In this document: piece after piece, positions 17,050-26,196 of the stretch | How the letters are laid out: each line of letters starts with the position of its first letter | Position numbering within the stretch: position 1 is the first letter of the stretch | Source of the DNA: Paludibacteraceae bacterium | GTDB taxonomy: Bacteria; Bacteroidota; Bacteroidia; Bacteroidales; Paludibacteraceae | Direction of reading: 5' to 3' | DNA length: 64,000 bases | Assembly: GCA_017451525.1 (NCBI GenBank) | Contig: JAFTOD010000004.1 | Span: 149,015-213,014 of the forward strand | Position numbers and translations under genes: made by a program | Notes under the pieces: model-generated | Seen by the model: the letters and a program-made list of their open reading frames with translations, nothing else | Told to the model about the DNA's origin: nothing | Databases searched by the model: none

Positions 17050-17135
17050 CCCTTACCCAATAGCCCAACGGGCGTCCTATAGCTTCGCGTCCTTTACCCA
17101 ATAGCCCAACGGGCGTCCCATAGCTTCGCGTCCAT
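17050..17135. repeat. Mini-hairpin repeat, two copies of a 41-bp unit
   Basis: Each unit contains CCAATAG, the hairpin GCCC-AAC-GGGC, GTCC and a small GC-AAGC element; the two units begin at 17054 and 17095 with few mismatches. Read on the minus strand it gives GGAC-hairpin-TATTGG, the same grammar as the insertion in murG (40416-40477) and the cmk-ispH spacer. Confidence 0.85.
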
Positions 17136-17167
17136 TATCCTGAAAATTGCGAAAAATTTGCTATTTT

Positions 17168-17199
17168 CTTGCATACCTGCAAATAATTTTGTACCTTTG
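17168..17199 (+). promoter_or_regulatory. Promoter for the pRiA4b-ORF3-like gene and miaA
   Basis: TTG, 20 bp, TACCTTTG at 17192-17199. Confidence 0.78.
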
Positions 17200-17206
17200 C
17201 GCCAAA

Positions 17207-17241
17207 TTGTAAACTATCAACTGTCAATAGTAAACAAATAT
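17207..17241. repeat. Heptamer array in the leader of the 17240 gene
   Basis: Units TTGTAAA, CTATCAA, CTGTCAA, TAGTAAA and CAAATAT, ending at the ATG. CTGTCAA is also the core word of the insertion in trmO. Confidence 0.7.
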
Positions 17242-17791
17242 GATATACAAGATTACTTTTTCTTGCGACGATGCAGATGATTTTCGTCGCGTATTTGAAG
17301 CCGATAGTGATGCTACATTTTTGGAGTTGCATCAAGCTATTCTCAAGAGCGCTGGTTATCCAGATGACCAAATGACTTCGTTCTTTATGTGCAACGATCG
17401 TTGGGAGAAAGAGCAAGAGGTCACTCTCGTAGAGATGGGTAGCAACTTCGAGTATGACAACATGATTATGGAGTCAACGCGCCTCAGCGACCTTATGGAA
17501 GAACGCGGACAACGACTCATCTACGTCTTCGATCCAATGTACGAACGCTATTTCTTCGGCAATCTAACAGAGATTATGCCTGGGTATTGCAACGGCGTAG
17601 CATGTACCGAGTCGCGCGGAGATGCGCCTAAGCAGTTGCAAACTGAGGATATGGCGGAGGCTGCGCGTGCGAAGGATGCCAAGGATTGGGGTTTGGACGA
17701 CGACCTCTTTGGTGATAGTCAATTCGACATGGATGACTTGGATGCTGACGGCTTCCAAGACTTGAGCTTCGACGACGGCTCCATGTTCTAA
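17240..17791 (+). CDS. pRiA4b ORF-3-like protein
   Basis: A 183-residue cytoplasmic protein of the plasmid pRiA4b ORF-3 family (also called IS1096 TnpR-like). The fold is in the first 125 residues: MIYKITFSCDDADDFRRVFEAD, then TFLELHQAIL and FEYDNMI, then LIYVFDPMYERYFFGNLTEI. The tail from about 150 is strongly acidic (DLFGDSQFDMDDLDADGFQDL). The molecular function of the family is not known; despite the names, nothing here indicates mobility. Its stop and the miaA start share a base (TAATG), so the two are translated together. This pairing is common in Bacteroidales. Confidence 0.75.
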   Translation: MIYKITFSCDDADDFRRVFEADSDATFLELHQAILKSAGYPDDQMTSFFMCNDRWEKEQEVTLVEMGSNFEYDNMIMESTRLSDLMEERGQRLIYVFDPMYERYFFGNLTEIMPGYCNGVACTESRGDAPKQLQTEDMAEAARAKDAKDWGLDDDLFGDSQFDMDDLDADGFQDLSFDDGSMF

Positions 17792-18681
17792 TGCCTACGC
17801 TGGTTGTTATATTAGGTCCTACGGGCGTAGGCAAAACCGAACTCAGTCTCCGCTTGGCAGAAGAGTACGGTTGCCCCATTGTGAGTGCCGATTCGCGCCA
17901 AATATATAGCGACTTGCCTATCGGTACGGCAGCGCCTACAATGGATGAACAAGCGCGAGTGAAGCATTATTTTGTAGGCTGCAAGGAACTATACGAAACC
18001 TACAACGCGGGGCAATATGCACGCGATTGCAGGGTATTGCTGAGCGAACTATTCCAGACACACGAACGTGTGGTGATGGTGGGAGGCAGTATGATGTATA
18101 TTGATGCAGTATGCAACGGTTTGGATGATATTCCCGATGTACCAGCGGCTATTCGTCAGGAAGTGCGCAAGGCGTACGACCAATACGGATTAGAGTGGTT
18201 GCAGACAGAAGTACAGCACTTAGACCCTGCCTATTGGGCAGAGGTGGATCAGCACAATCCACAACGATTGATGCATTGCGTGGAGATATGTCGAGTGACA
18301 GGGAAACCCTATTCCTGTTTGAGAAAGAATGGCGCAACCGCTGCGGAACGAGAATTTGATGTCGAATATCGTGTGGTAGCCCGTCCGCGTGAAGAATTGT
18401 ACGAACGTATCAACCAGCGCGTACACCAGATGATTGAGGCAGGATTGCTGGATGAAGCACGAGCTGCGTTAGAGAAAGTGGGAGCGATGGAGAATGGCGT
18501 GCTCAAAGATGATGTTGAACTGCCTAATAGCCTCAACACAGTGGGATACAAAGAACTATTACCCTTTTTCAGAGGAGAATATACGCTCGAAAGAGCCATT
18601 GAATTGATACAGCAAAATAGCCGCCATTACGCCAAACGCCAAATGACGTGGTGGAGGTCAAAAGGATTTAATTTTGAATAA
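17791..18681 (+). CDS. miaA: tRNA dimethylallyltransferase
   Basis: Adds the dimethylallyl group to N6 of A37 in tRNAs that read UNN codons, using DMAPP from the IspH pathway. The 296 residues contain the P-loop GPTGVGKTEL (about 8-17), SADSRQIY, GTAAPT, GGSMMYIDAV and the C-terminal NTVGYKEL segment with QNSRHYAKRQMTWWR. Full length. Start ATG overlaps the upstream stop by one base. Confidence 0.96.
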   Translation: MPTLVVILGPTGVGKTELSLRLAEEYGCPIVSADSRQIYSDLPIGTAAPTMDEQARVKHYFVGCKELYETYNAGQYARDCRVLLSELFQTHERVVMVGGSMMYIDAVCNGLDDIPDVPAAIRQEVRKAYDQYGLEWLQTEVQHLDPAYWAEVDQHNPQRLMHCVEICRVTGKPYSCLRKNGATAAEREFDVEYRVVARPREELYERINQRVHQMIEAGLLDEARAALEKVGAMENGVLKDDVELPNSLNTVGYKELLPFFRGEYTLERAIELIQQNSRHYAKRQMTWWRSKGFNFE

Positions 18682-18705
18682 TCAACATCTTGATTTCAAA
18701 GAAGT

Positions 18706-19752
18706 ATGAAGCAAATAGTAACTATATTTTGTGCGCTAGCATTGCTGGTTGGCTGCAAAAAAGTGACAGTAGATTTTACATACTCACCTACAGCACCCAA
18801 GGCAGGAGAAACTATCAAGTTTACCAACAATAGTAGCGCAGGCGAGAGTTGGGCATGGACCTTTGGCGATAATACAACCAGTGTGACCAAAAATCCGAGC
18901 AAAGTGTATAAAAAACCAGGTGAGTATTTGGTAACACTGATGGTGGATAGTGCCAAATATCAGACACGTAGCCAACTAATCACTGTTTACGACACGATAC
19001 CTACTTTTGTAGTATCGTCCGATTCTATCCTACACTACCATGATGTCACTTTGAAGGCGAATGTATATAATCCCTTTAAGTACGAGCTGACTTATCAGTG
19101 GACTTTACCCGATAATGCAATCATTGTGGCAGGCAACTTGAATAGCGCATCGGTGGAAGTGTACTTCACTACTGCTGGAGCCGCAGAAGTTGGGTTGACG
19201 ATTCTCCAAAAGGACAAGCAGTATGATATTGAGCGTACACTCACCATTCATCCTGCCAAGGCACCTGCTATCGTCATGCGCAAAACGGACAAGACAGTGG
19301 CGCGTCAGCGCATAATCAACGACCGTTTAGAGCAACCTGCCAATGCCACTAGCCAAGATGTACATCTCATTGAGCAAGCATGCGATACAGCAATCACTTT
19401 CAATGGCACTACTTTCACAGCAAGTCAATTGCCTGCGCAGGTGGCAGGTCTTGCTGGTATGCAGGTGGAGCATCTGCAAATAGATGCTATGCAAATGAAG
19501 TGGTATATCACCACGCCTAATGGATTATTTGTCGCCTCCTTTGATGGTAGCAATATCACTCCTATTGATGCAGAAGCTACAGGAGCTATCTTTGTGGACG
19601 ATACGCGCAGCCGTATCTATTGGGCGACCCTATCGGGAGTGTTTGCCATGCCATTAGTCAAGAGCAAAAACAATCAGTTCACTACTACGCCTCAGCAATA
19701 TAATGAACTCAATAACATTGACCTAATCATAGTCAATAACACGCCTCAATAA
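18706..19752 (+). CDS. PKD-domain lipoprotein
   Basis: A predicted outer-membrane or surface lipoprotein of 348 residues. The signal peptide ends in the lipobox LLVGC with C17. A PKD domain follows (about 22-100, with the WTFGDNTTS motif and a typical TVYDT end), then a second beta-sandwich (about 103-185). The C-terminal part (about 190-345) has a YWTD-like IYWATLSGVFAMPL stretch that suggests part of a beta-propeller. Function is unknown; PKD domains serve protein-protein or carbohydrate contact. Its stop codon starts a 7-bp repeat array that runs to the glycogen synthase ATG, which suggests a shared transcript. Confidence 0.78.
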   Translation: MKQIVTIFCALALLVGCKKVTVDFTYSPTAPKAGETIKFTNNSSAGESWAWTFGDNTTSVTKNPSKVYKKPGEYLVTLMVDSAKYQTRSQLITVYDTIPTFVVSSDSILHYHDVTLKANVYNPFKYELTYQWTLPDNAIIVAGNLNSASVEVYFTTAGAAEVGLTILQKDKQYDIERTLTIHPAKAPAIVMRKTDKTVARQRIINDRLEQPANATSQDVHLIEQACDTAITFNGTTFTASQLPAQVAGLAGMQVEHLQIDAMQMKWYITTPNGLFVASFDGSNITPIDAEATGAIFVDDTRSRIYWATLSGVFAMPLVKSKNNQFTTTPQQYNELNNIDLIIVNNTPQ

Positions 19753-19793
19753 CTCATCACTTATAACTCATAGTTCATCACTCACTACACATG
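19745..19793. repeat. Heptamer array filling the PKD lipoprotein-glycogen synthase gap
   Basis: Seven consecutive 7-bp units: CTCAATA, ACTCATC, ACTTATA, ACTCATA, GTTCATC, ACTCACT, ACACATG. The TAA of the upstream gene lies across units 1 and 2, and the downstream ATG is the end of unit 7. Confidence 0.88.
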
Positions 19794-21302
19794 CAACCAG
19801 AATACATTTTCGAAACTAGTTGGGAAGTGTGCAATCGTGTAGGCGGCATTTATGCCGTTCTCTCTACGCGTGCCGCTTCTATGCAAGCAGAATACAAAGA
19901 TAAAGTTATTTTCTTCGGTCCCGATTTCGGTGACCACTCCAATCTCACCTTCAAGGAGAGCAAGACCCTCCTCAAAGGCTGGCGCCCTAAAAGTGTGCGC
20001 GTAGGTCGTTGGCAAGTGCCAGGCAACCCTATTGCCGTACTCCTCAAATGGGACGAACTGTGGGCAAAAAAAGACCAAATCTTCGGTCATATGTGGGAGA
20101 AGTTTGGCATCCAAAGCCATGCTGCTTATGGCGATTATGATGAGAGTTGCCTCTTCGCTTATGCCGTCGGACAAGTAGCTGAGAGTTTGTATCGTCATTT
20201 GGATATGCCTACCACCGTGATGCATTGCAACGAGTGGCAAACGGCATTCACTATCCTTTACTTGCGCGAACATTGTCCCGCTATCGGTACGCTCTTTACC
20301 ACCCATGCCACCAGCATTGGTCGCAGTATCGCAGGCAATGGAAAGCCGCTATACGATTGCTTTGATGGCTTCCATGGCGATCAGATGGCGCAGGAACTGA
20401 ATATGGTCAGCAAGCACTCTGCCGAGAAGAAAGCAGCGCACTATGCCGACTGCTTCACTACTGTGAGCAACATCACTGCTCGCGAGTGTAAACAACTGCT
20501 TGACAAACCAGTGGATATTGTTACCCCAAATGGCTTTGAACAGGGCTTCGTACCACATGGCAAGGACTTTGATGCCGCGCGCAAGCGTGCACGCAATACC
20601 TTAATATCCCTCGCACGCGCGAAGGGCATTGACGCGCAAGGCACCGATATGCTGATTGGTACGGCAGGTCGCTTCGAATGGAAGAACAAAGGCATTGATG
20701 TGTTTCTGGAGGCAATGAGGCAATTAGGCGAAGCTAATCTACTATCTACAGGCGCAGCCGATCTACAGCCCGTAGGGCGATCTACAGCGCAGCGATCTAT
20801 CATCGCTTTTGTCATGATCCCTTACCTCGACCGCCAAGACTTCACCGTCGGCAATGTGCATGTCATCTTCGTACCTACTTATCTCAACGGAAACGATGGT
20901 GTGCTAAACTTGCCTTATTACGACCTACTCATCGGTCTAGACTTGACTGTCTTCCCAAGTTATTACGAGCCATGGGGATATACGCCACTAGAGAGTATGG
21001 CGTTCCATGTGCCTACCATCACAACCAGCTTGAGTGGCTATGGCGTTTGGTGCGAGGAACAAGGCTGTACTACGATTGACAAGGGTGTCGCGGTTATCTA
21101 TCGCAACGACAGCAATACCGACGATGTAATTAATCATATTGTCAATACGATTGAGTATTACCTTACGCTCTCGCCACAGAAGACGGCTGCTATCCGCAAA
21201 TCGGCTGTTCGATTGGCATTGCAAGCCGAGTGGAAGAACTTTTTCACCTACTACCGCGATGCCTATAGTATTGCTCTGAAGAAAGCGTTTGCTCGACAAT
21301 AA
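19791..21302 (+). CDS. Glycogen synthase, GT3 (eukaryote-like) type
   Basis: Builds alpha-1,4-glucan from a nucleotide-glucose donor. The N-terminus YIFETSWEVCNRVGGIYAVLSTRA is the signature of the GT3/GYS-like synthases of Bacteroidota, distinct from GlgA (GT5). Further landmarks are the HCNEWQT and FTTHATSIGR segments, NGFEQGF, and PSYYEPWGYTPLES in the C-terminal lobe. At 503 residues it is slightly shorter than the usual 550. A repeat-coded segment (about residues 318-335, STGAADLQPVGRSTAQR) looks inserted next to a beta strand of the second lobe. The gene ends at a strong terminator. It complements the amylase locus: glucose imported from starch can be stored. Confidence 0.9.
   Translation: MQPEYIFETSWEVCNRVGGIYAVLSTRAASMQAEYKDKVIFFGPDFGDHSNLTFKESKTLLKGWRPKSVRVGRWQVPGNPIAVLLKWDELWAKKDQIFGHMWEKFGIQSHAAYGDYDESCLFAYAVGQVAESLYRHLDMPTTVMHCNEWQTAFTILYLREHCPAIGTLFTTHATSIGRSIAGNGKPLYDCFDGFHGDQMAQELNMVSKHSAEKKAAHYADCFTTVSNITARECKQLLDKPVDIVTPNGFEQGFVPHGKDFDAARKRARNTLISLARAKGIDAQGTDMLIGTAGRFEWKNKGIDVFLEAMRQLGEANLLSTGAADLQPVGRSTAQRSIIAFVMIPYLDRQDFTVGNVHVIFVPTYLNGNDGVLNLPYYDLLIGLDLTVFPSYYEPWGYTPLESMAFHVPTITTSLSGYGVWCEEQGCTTIDKGVAVIYRNDSNTDDVINHIVNTIEYYLTLSPQKTAAIRKSAVRLALQAEWKNFFTYYRDAYSIALKKAFARQ
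20739..20808. repeat. Repeat insertion inside glycogen synthase
   Basis: Three ATCTACAG words (20744, 20761, 20780) alternate with GC-rich elements, the clearest being GCCC-GTA-GGGC (about 20768-20778). Same word-plus-mini-hairpin layout as in murG, with different words. Confidence 0.7.
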
Positions 21303-21327
21303 TTTATTGAGGGGCTCTACACTCAAC

Positions 21328-21366
21328 AAAAGACCATTTGTGTGCGAAACACAAATGGTCTTTTAT
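21328..21366. terminator. Terminator, probably bidirectional
   Basis: AAAAGACCATTTGTGT / ACACAAATGGTCTTTT with a 5-nt loop. It closes the glycogen synthase transcript and could also serve pepD from the other side. Confidence 0.9.
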
Positions 21367-21446
21367 TTTTAAGATTGCCATTCTCTTTACCATCCCCCAT
21401 TCCACCGAGCGACAACCAAGAGAAGAGCGAGCCAATTACTAGGCGA

Positions 21447-22916
21447 TTACAGCGTTTCGAGTACGCGTTGGAGCCATTGCCAGCATTTGCCAGTAGAACT
21501 GATGCTCAGGCGCTCTTGAGGTGAGTGGACACCGAACATTTGAGGACCGATAGACACCATATCCAAATATGGATACTTCTCCAAGAACAAACCGCACTCC
21601 AAGCCCGCATGGATAGCCAATACCTTTGGCTCCGCAGCAAACAAGTCTTGGTATGCTTTCTTCGTCACTTCCAACAATGGCGATTGTGGGTTAGGTGCCC
21701 AACCTGGATAGCCGTCGCCATGAGTCACCTCATCACAAGCCAATGCCAAAGCACATTCTACCATCTGCTTCAGGTCGTGTTTCTTGCTCTCAATAGAAGA
21801 ACGTTGGCTGGTGTTCACCTCGATATATGCGCCCTTATCATCCTCGCGCATCTTCACGCTGGCGAGGTTGGTGCTGGTCTCTACCAAACCCGGCATGGTC
21901 TTCGACATAGCCATCATACCATGAGGGCAAGCGTAGAGGGCTTGCAAGAGGCGTTTGGCCTCTGCCTCAGGGATAAACAACTCAGGCATATCGGTGGTCT
22001 CGAGGGACATGAAGAAATCCTTCTCCACATCGCCGATCTCCGCTTCAATAGTAGCGATATAGTGATTTAGCATCACGCGGATATCCTCTTTGTAAGCCAT
22101 AGGAATAGCGATGACTGCCTCCGCCTCGCGAGCAATAGCATTGCGGAGGTTACCGCCGTTGATAGTAGCGAGTTGCATATCAGTTGCTTGCATTACTTGA
22201 TAGAGGAAACGTACGAGAATCTTGTTGGCATTGCCACGACCTTTGTTGATGTCATCGCCCGAGTGGCCGCCCATCAGTCCGCCGACTTTGAGGTGGATGG
22301 CGAGATGAGAGGTTAAAGGTGAAAGGTTAGAGGAGAGAGGCGAGTAGTGCATCTTGGCGAGGGTGTCGATACCGCCTGCGCAGCCGATGAAGACTTGACC
22401 GTCGTCCTCGGAGTCGAGGTTGATGAGTTGTTTGCCTTGCAGGCAACCGTCTTGCAGACGGAAAGCACCTGTGAGGCCAGTCTCCTCATCCACAGTGAAA
22501 AGGCACTCCAATGCTGGGTGCTTCAAAGTGTCGGAAGTGATAGCCGCCAACATCAATGCCATACCGATGCCGTTATCTGCGCCAAGGGTAGTGCCCTGAG
22601 CTTTGATGAAATCGCCATCGATATAGGTGTGGATAGGGTCATTGTCGAAATCGTGTGCGGTGTCGTTGTTCTTCTCGCATACCATATCCATATGCGCTTG
22701 GAGGATTACGCCTGGTTTATCTTCGTAGCCAGGAGTAGCAGGTTTGCGCATGATAATATTGCCTGCTTCGTCCACAGTGTGTTCTAGGTTATGCTTTACG
22801 GCAAACGCCTTGAGCCATTCGATAATCTTGCCTTCGCGCTTCGATGGGCGAGGCACTTGGGTAATCTCATGGAAGATAGAGAAAACCTCTTTGGGTTGTA
22901 ATTCTTGTATATTCAT
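21447..22916 (-). CDS. pepD: Aminoacyl-histidine dipeptidase (M20 family)
   Basis: Zinc dipeptidase that releases amino acids from dipeptides such as Xaa-His. The 489 residues carry the metal-binding motifs of M20: QAHMDMVCEK (about 80), GADNGIG (about 119), DEETGLTGA with the catalytic Glu (about 148), DSEDDG, and a C-terminal HAGLECG. Length matches the family. Residues around 196-210 (YSPLSSNLSPLTSHL) are coded by a heptamer array and look inserted before the GGHSGDDI motif. It is 43 bp downstream of the C69 dipeptidase gene, suggesting a peptide-use operon. Confidence 0.94.
   Translation of the reverse strand: MNIQELQPKEVFSIFHEITQVPRPSKREGKIIEWLKAFAVKHNLEHTVDEAGNIIMRKPATPGYEDKPGVILQAHMDMVCEKNNDTAHDFDNDPIHTYIDGDFIKAQGTTLGADNGIGMALMLAAITSDTLKHPALECLFTVDEETGLTGAFRLQDGCLQGKQLINLDSEDDGQVFIGCAGGIDTLAKMHYSPLSSNLSPLTSHLAIHLKVGGLMGGHSGDDINKGRGNANKILVRFLYQVMQATDMQLATINGGNLRNAIAREAEAVIAIPMAYKEDIRVMLNHYIATIEAEIGDVEKDFFMSLETTDMPELFIPEAEAKRLLQALYACPHGMMAMSKTMPGLVETSTNLASVKMREDDKGAYIEVNTSQRSSIESKKHDLKQMVECALALACDEVTHGDGYPGWAPNPQSPLLEVTKKAYQDLFAAEPKVLAIHAGLECGLFLEKYPYLDMVSIGPQMFGVHSPQERLSISSTGKCWQWLQRVLETL
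22304..22345. repeat. Heptamer array inside pepD
   Basis: Six 7-bp units: GATGAGA, GGTTAAA, GGTGAAA, GGTTAGA, GGAGAGA, GGCGAGT (plus-strand reading). 42 bp is a whole number of codons. GGTTAAA and GGTTAGA are the same words as in the cmk-ispH spacer, here in a gene read from the other strand. Confidence 0.88.
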
Positions 22917-22959
22917 ATTTCCTTGTCTTTAAACGTTAAACTATAATCTTTCAACTTTT

Positions 22960-24591
22960 TTACTCGTGAGCAATGTGCTCGTGTATATTCTCAAGGAATG
23001 ATCTTGGGTAAGGTGTGCGGTTCGGACCTTCTGGTTCGCCATAAGGATTACGCAGGAACTGTCCGTCCTTCTCCTTGCGCTCTTGACCGTCAAGATACTT
23101 GACAAACAAGTATATACCCAATTCTTTCCATGCTGCGGTGGACTCTTGTGCTTGAGCACAAGAATACTTTGTCAAGAACTCGGTAGCCTTCTCTTTATCC
23201 ATTACTGCCACTTGAGCATCAATTGCCTCTACTTGCGCATTGAACTTATCCTCCCAAGCCGATTGCACTTTCTGAATGTCAGGGAGCATCGCTGAATATT
23301 TACTATATGCCCAGTTGGCTACGATATTGTAGGTCCACCATGCTGATGTAGGCGAATAGGTGTACATGTCGCCATTGCTCTCAGCAAAACACTCTGGCAC
23401 CTCTGTGATGGTGCTATACATAGGCACATAGAGCGAAGTAGCTGCGTCGTCCACACCAAACCAGAGGATTCCGCCCGCATGAGCACCCTCGTAGCCACGC
23501 ATCTGTGCTACCATTGACCAGCCTGTTTGTTGGGTAGCGATAGGACGCTCAAACCAATATTGTACGGAGTCGTATTGGAAGCCAAGTGAGCCATAGCGCA
23601 GTTTGCTATTCCAAGGACCTGCATCTGGACCTTGGGTGATGTCGAGAGGCGTGCCTTCGTATTGATCACGCATGCAGTCTTTGAGTTCTTGGGCGCTGAC
23701 TTTGTGATTAGGTTTGATATAGAGTGGCATACGCTCACCTGCGTACTTACCGCCTGTCTCAACGAAAGTCTTGCCCGACGCAAAGTCAAAATACTTATCC
23801 ATATCATCGGAGAACTTACGGAAGAATGACCATACGCGTGCTTCGCATACGTACAAACCCGAGAAATCGTATGGCGCATATGCTTCTTGGAAATTGAAGT
23901 CTTTGTCCTTGCCCTCGAAGTAGCCCTGTTTGCGTGCAAAAGATACGACATCTTTGCTCCACATCCAATTGTCTTTGTCCTTGAAGTTGATGGTGGTAAC
24001 ACGTGCTTGGTTGGCGTGTGCAGCGATACAGTCGTCAGGTACACGGGTGGCTACCCATACGGCACCTTTCTCCACTTTGCCTTTGCCGATGAGTTCCATC
24101 AGCCATACCTCGTTAGGGTCGGCGATAGAGAAAGTCTCACCGCTGCTGGCATAGCCATACTCAGCCACGAGGTCGGTCATGCACTTGATGGCTTCGCGGG
24201 CAGTCTTGCAACGCTCCAGTGCAATGTAAATCAGTGATCCATAGTCGATTCCTTCGCCACATTCCAGTTCTGGACGTCCGCCCCAAGTGGTCTCGCCAAT
24301 AGCGAGTTGGTGCTCGTTCATATTGCCTACCACGTTGTAGGTATGTGGCACTTGTGGGATGGTGCAAAGGGGTTTGCCTGTATCCCAATCTTTCACTTCG
24401 CGCACAGCACCTTCTGCATGGTCAGCTGCGGGAACAAAGTGCAGAAAACCATAGAGGGCATAACTATCGGCAGCATACGAAATCATCGTACTGCCATCCA
24501 CAGAGGCATCTTTGCCTACTAAGAAATTGGTGCAGGCCATTCCTGCCACCCATGCACTACAAAGTGCGAGTATCAAATAAAATCGTTTCAT
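22960..24591 (-). CDS. Secreted C69-family dipeptidase
   Basis: An N-terminal-nucleophile peptidase of the C69/U34 family acting on dipeptides, probably in the periplasm. The signal peptide runs to about residue 19, and the expected nucleophile Cys (C20 in MACTNFLVGKDASVDGS) follows at the processing point. Conserved GETTWGG and the EVWLME region are present. The start is placed at 24591 (MKRFYLI) since the six extra upstream residues overlap the previous stop and spoil the signal peptide; the gap to the upstream gene is then 4 bp. The length (543 residues) is normal. It sits between a 5'-nucleotidase-type lipoprotein and pepD. Confidence 0.9.
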   Translation of the reverse strand: MKRFYLILALCSAWVAGMACTNFLVGKDASVDGSTMISYAADSYALYGFLHFVPAADHAEGAVREVKDWDTGKPLCTIPQVPHTYNVVGNMNEHQLAIGETTWGGRPELECGEGIDYGSLIYIALERCKTAREAIKCMTDLVAEYGYASSGETFSIADPNEVWLMELIGKGKVEKGAVWVATRVPDDCIAAHANQARVTTINFKDKDNWMWSKDVVSFARKQGYFEGKDKDFNFQEAYAPYDFSGLYVCEARVWSFFRKFSDDMDKYFDFASGKTFVETGGKYAGERMPLYIKPNHKVSAQELKDCMRDQYEGTPLDITQGPDAGPWNSKLRYGSLGFQYDSVQYWFERPIATQQTGWSMVAQMRGYEGAHAGGILWFGVDDAATSLYVPMYSTITEVPECFAESNGDMYTYSPTSAWWTYNIVANWAYSKYSAMLPDIQKVQSAWEDKFNAQVEAIDAQVAVMDKEKATEFLTKYSCAQAQESTAAWKELGIYLFVKYLDGQERKEKDGQFLRNPYGEPEGPNRTPYPRSFLENIHEHIAHE

Positions 24592-24595
24592 ATTC

Positions 24596-25345
24596 TTATT
24601 TTGCAACATTCATTCGTCCATCCACTTTCGCTTGTACTACTTTCACCTGCTTGATATATTCGATGTATAGGTCACGGATTTTCTCTTCGGAGTTCCAACA
24701 TTTGATATAGTTTTTCAGTGGCAGCATACCATCGTTGCCTTGACTGAGATAATCGCTCGTGGCAACAGTGTATGTCTTATCCATTTCGAGAGGTTTGCCA
24801 TTGATGGTGACAAGGGCTTCTTGTTGCATTACTCTGTCGCCAATGGCTTTGATTCGCATACCTGCTATGCCTTGTCCGTTTTCATAGGCGAACATCTCGC
24901 AGAGTTGTTGCAGGTCGCTACCTTTTAGGGTGAGCACCACCAGCATATTGTCGAAAGGCATGAGTTCGAATACGTGTCGGAAAGTGATATCTCCTGCTGG
25001 CCATTCGCATCGCATACCACCAATATTTACCACGGCTACATCTACGGGATCTGGGCATTTCTGTCTAGCCATAGCTAGTAGCGCATCGCTAGCCCAGTTG
25101 AGCATAGTGCATTCAGGTTGGTGCACTTCGAGTGCTACAGGGGCATAACCAATAGGAACTTCTAACTTAGCTTCCAGATCGGCCTTAATAGGTGCTAATG
25201 CTTGCAGATAATTACTATCTTGTAGTGCATCGAAAGCACTATCAATAAGGATTGTTTCCCCTGTAATGTGAACTACCTTGTGTGGTTGATGTCCGCAGGA
25301 GATCAATCCTAACAGTAGAATGATAATGTAAATTTCCTTTTTCAT
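24596..25345 (-). CDS. 5'-nucleotidase C-terminal-domain lipoprotein
   Basis: Lipoprotein of 249 residues with lipobox LISC (C17) and one domain, the 5'-nucleotidase C-terminal substrate-binding domain (NIGGMRCEWPAGDITFRHVFELMPFDNMLVVLTLKGSDL and the TVATSDYLSQGNDG segment). The metallophosphoesterase domain that carries catalysis in full-length 5'-nucleotidases is absent, and no gene for it lies next door. Many Bacteroidota encode the two halves as separate neighbouring genes; here the partner is missing. By itself it could bind nucleotides or UDP-sugars but should not hydrolyse them. Promoter at 25367-25397. Confidence 0.85.
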   Translation of the reverse strand: MKKEIYIIILLLGLISCGHQPHKVVHITGETILIDSAFDALQDSNYLQALAPIKADLEAKLEVPIGYAPVALEVHQPECTMLNWASDALLAMARQKCPDPVDVAVVNIGGMRCEWPAGDITFRHVFELMPFDNMLVVLTLKGSDLQQLCEMFAYENGQGIAGMRIKAIGDRVMQQEALVTINGKPLEMDKTYTVATSDYLSQGNDGMLPLKNYIKCWNSEEKIRDLYIEYIKQVKVVQAKVDGRMNVAK

Positions 25346-25366
25346 TGTGATTTAACTTTACGCTGC

Positions 25367-25397
25367 AAAGTTACTATTTTTTTTTTACATATGCAAA
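25367..25397 (-). promoter_or_regulatory. Promoter for nucleotidase-like/C69/pepD operon
   Basis: Minus strand TTTG, 19 bp, TAACTTTG. Confidence 0.75.
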
Positions 25398-25402
25398 TCT
25401 AT

Positions 25403-25448
25403 CTATAAAATAGGCGAGCCAACTATAGAGCAGGCTCGCCTATTTTAT
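25403..25448 (-). terminator. Terminator after the SGNH hydrolase gene
   Basis: AAAATAGGCGAGCC / GGCTCGCCTATTTT with a 12-nt loop, just downstream of the SGNH hydrolase stop. Confidence 0.85.
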
Positions 25449-25463
25449 ATCAATATCTTTTGT

Positions 25464-26153
25464 TTAGATGGCGCTTAAAATGGATTTTGCAATAAGGAAT
25501 TGGCCTTTATTATTGGGGTGAATACCATCTTCGCATAAATAATCTTTTTGTCGAAGTAATGCTGAATTGACATCAATCAAACGCGTGTTGGTGGCTGTGG
25601 CAACACGTTTTACGACATCGTTGTATAATTCATGTCCAGCCCAAATAGTGTCAATATTACCTTTTAGCCATTTGAGCACATTTTTCTTTTGTCCTTCATC
25701 AAAGTGTTGTGTGAAATGTTCAAAATATTGCTGTGCGTTTATTGGAGGAAGCGTAAGAACGAGTGGGGTATATCCCATTTCCTTGACCTTATTTATCACA
25801 CGCACGTAGGTCTTTTCGAAGATGCTTAATGGAGTTTTTGGGTGGTGTTCGGCTTCTGGGCAATTGGCAATGGCTTTCCAGTTGTAGTCACTATCATTGC
25901 CCCCATAGCACATTAGTACGTAATTGGCACCATCTAGGCGTTCTGTACTGCGTGACAAAATGCGTTCTCCATTCTCAATGGTGCATCCCATCTTACCCAA
26001 ATTTATAGCTTCGCAATGCAACTGGTCAGCTACGTAATCTACCATATTATGATCTGATAGGGCATAATGCCATCGTCCGTTTTCTTCTTGACTAAATAGT
26101 ACTCCTTTTACAATAGAGTCGCCTAATGCTACTAATTTCATCATCAAATCCAT
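25464..26153 (-). CDS. SGNH/GDSL-family hydrolase
   Basis: Esterase or lipase-like enzyme of 229 residues with the four SGNH blocks: GDS (Ser13), a Gly in the second block, GGND near 82-85 and the Asp-His pair in DGIHPNNKGQ near 213-216. No signal peptide is seen, so it is likely cytoplasmic. The start could be any of the Met at residues 1, 4 or 5; MKLVALGDS is the tidiest. Substrate is unknown. Transcribed alone between its own promoter and terminator. Confidence 0.88.
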   Translation of the reverse strand: MDLMMKLVALGDSIVKGVLFSQEENGRWHYALSDHNMVDYVADQLHCEAINLGKMGCTIENGERILSRSTERLDGANYVLMCYGGNDSDYNWKAIANCPEAEHHPKTPLSIFEKTYVRVINKVKEMGYTPLVLTLPPINAQQYFEHFTQHFDEGQKKNVLKWLKGNIDTIWAGHELYNDVVKRVATATNTRLIDVNSALLRQKDYLCEDGIHPNNKGQFLIAKSILSAI

Positions 26154-26196
26154 AAGTTTATTGTTGTTAGTTTGTGATATGTTTCAAATTTCGCTG

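Noticed and set aside
17240-17791. Transposon gene, suggested by the TnpR-like family name
   Set aside because: No transposase, terminal inverted repeats or target duplication around it; it is translationally coupled to miaA.
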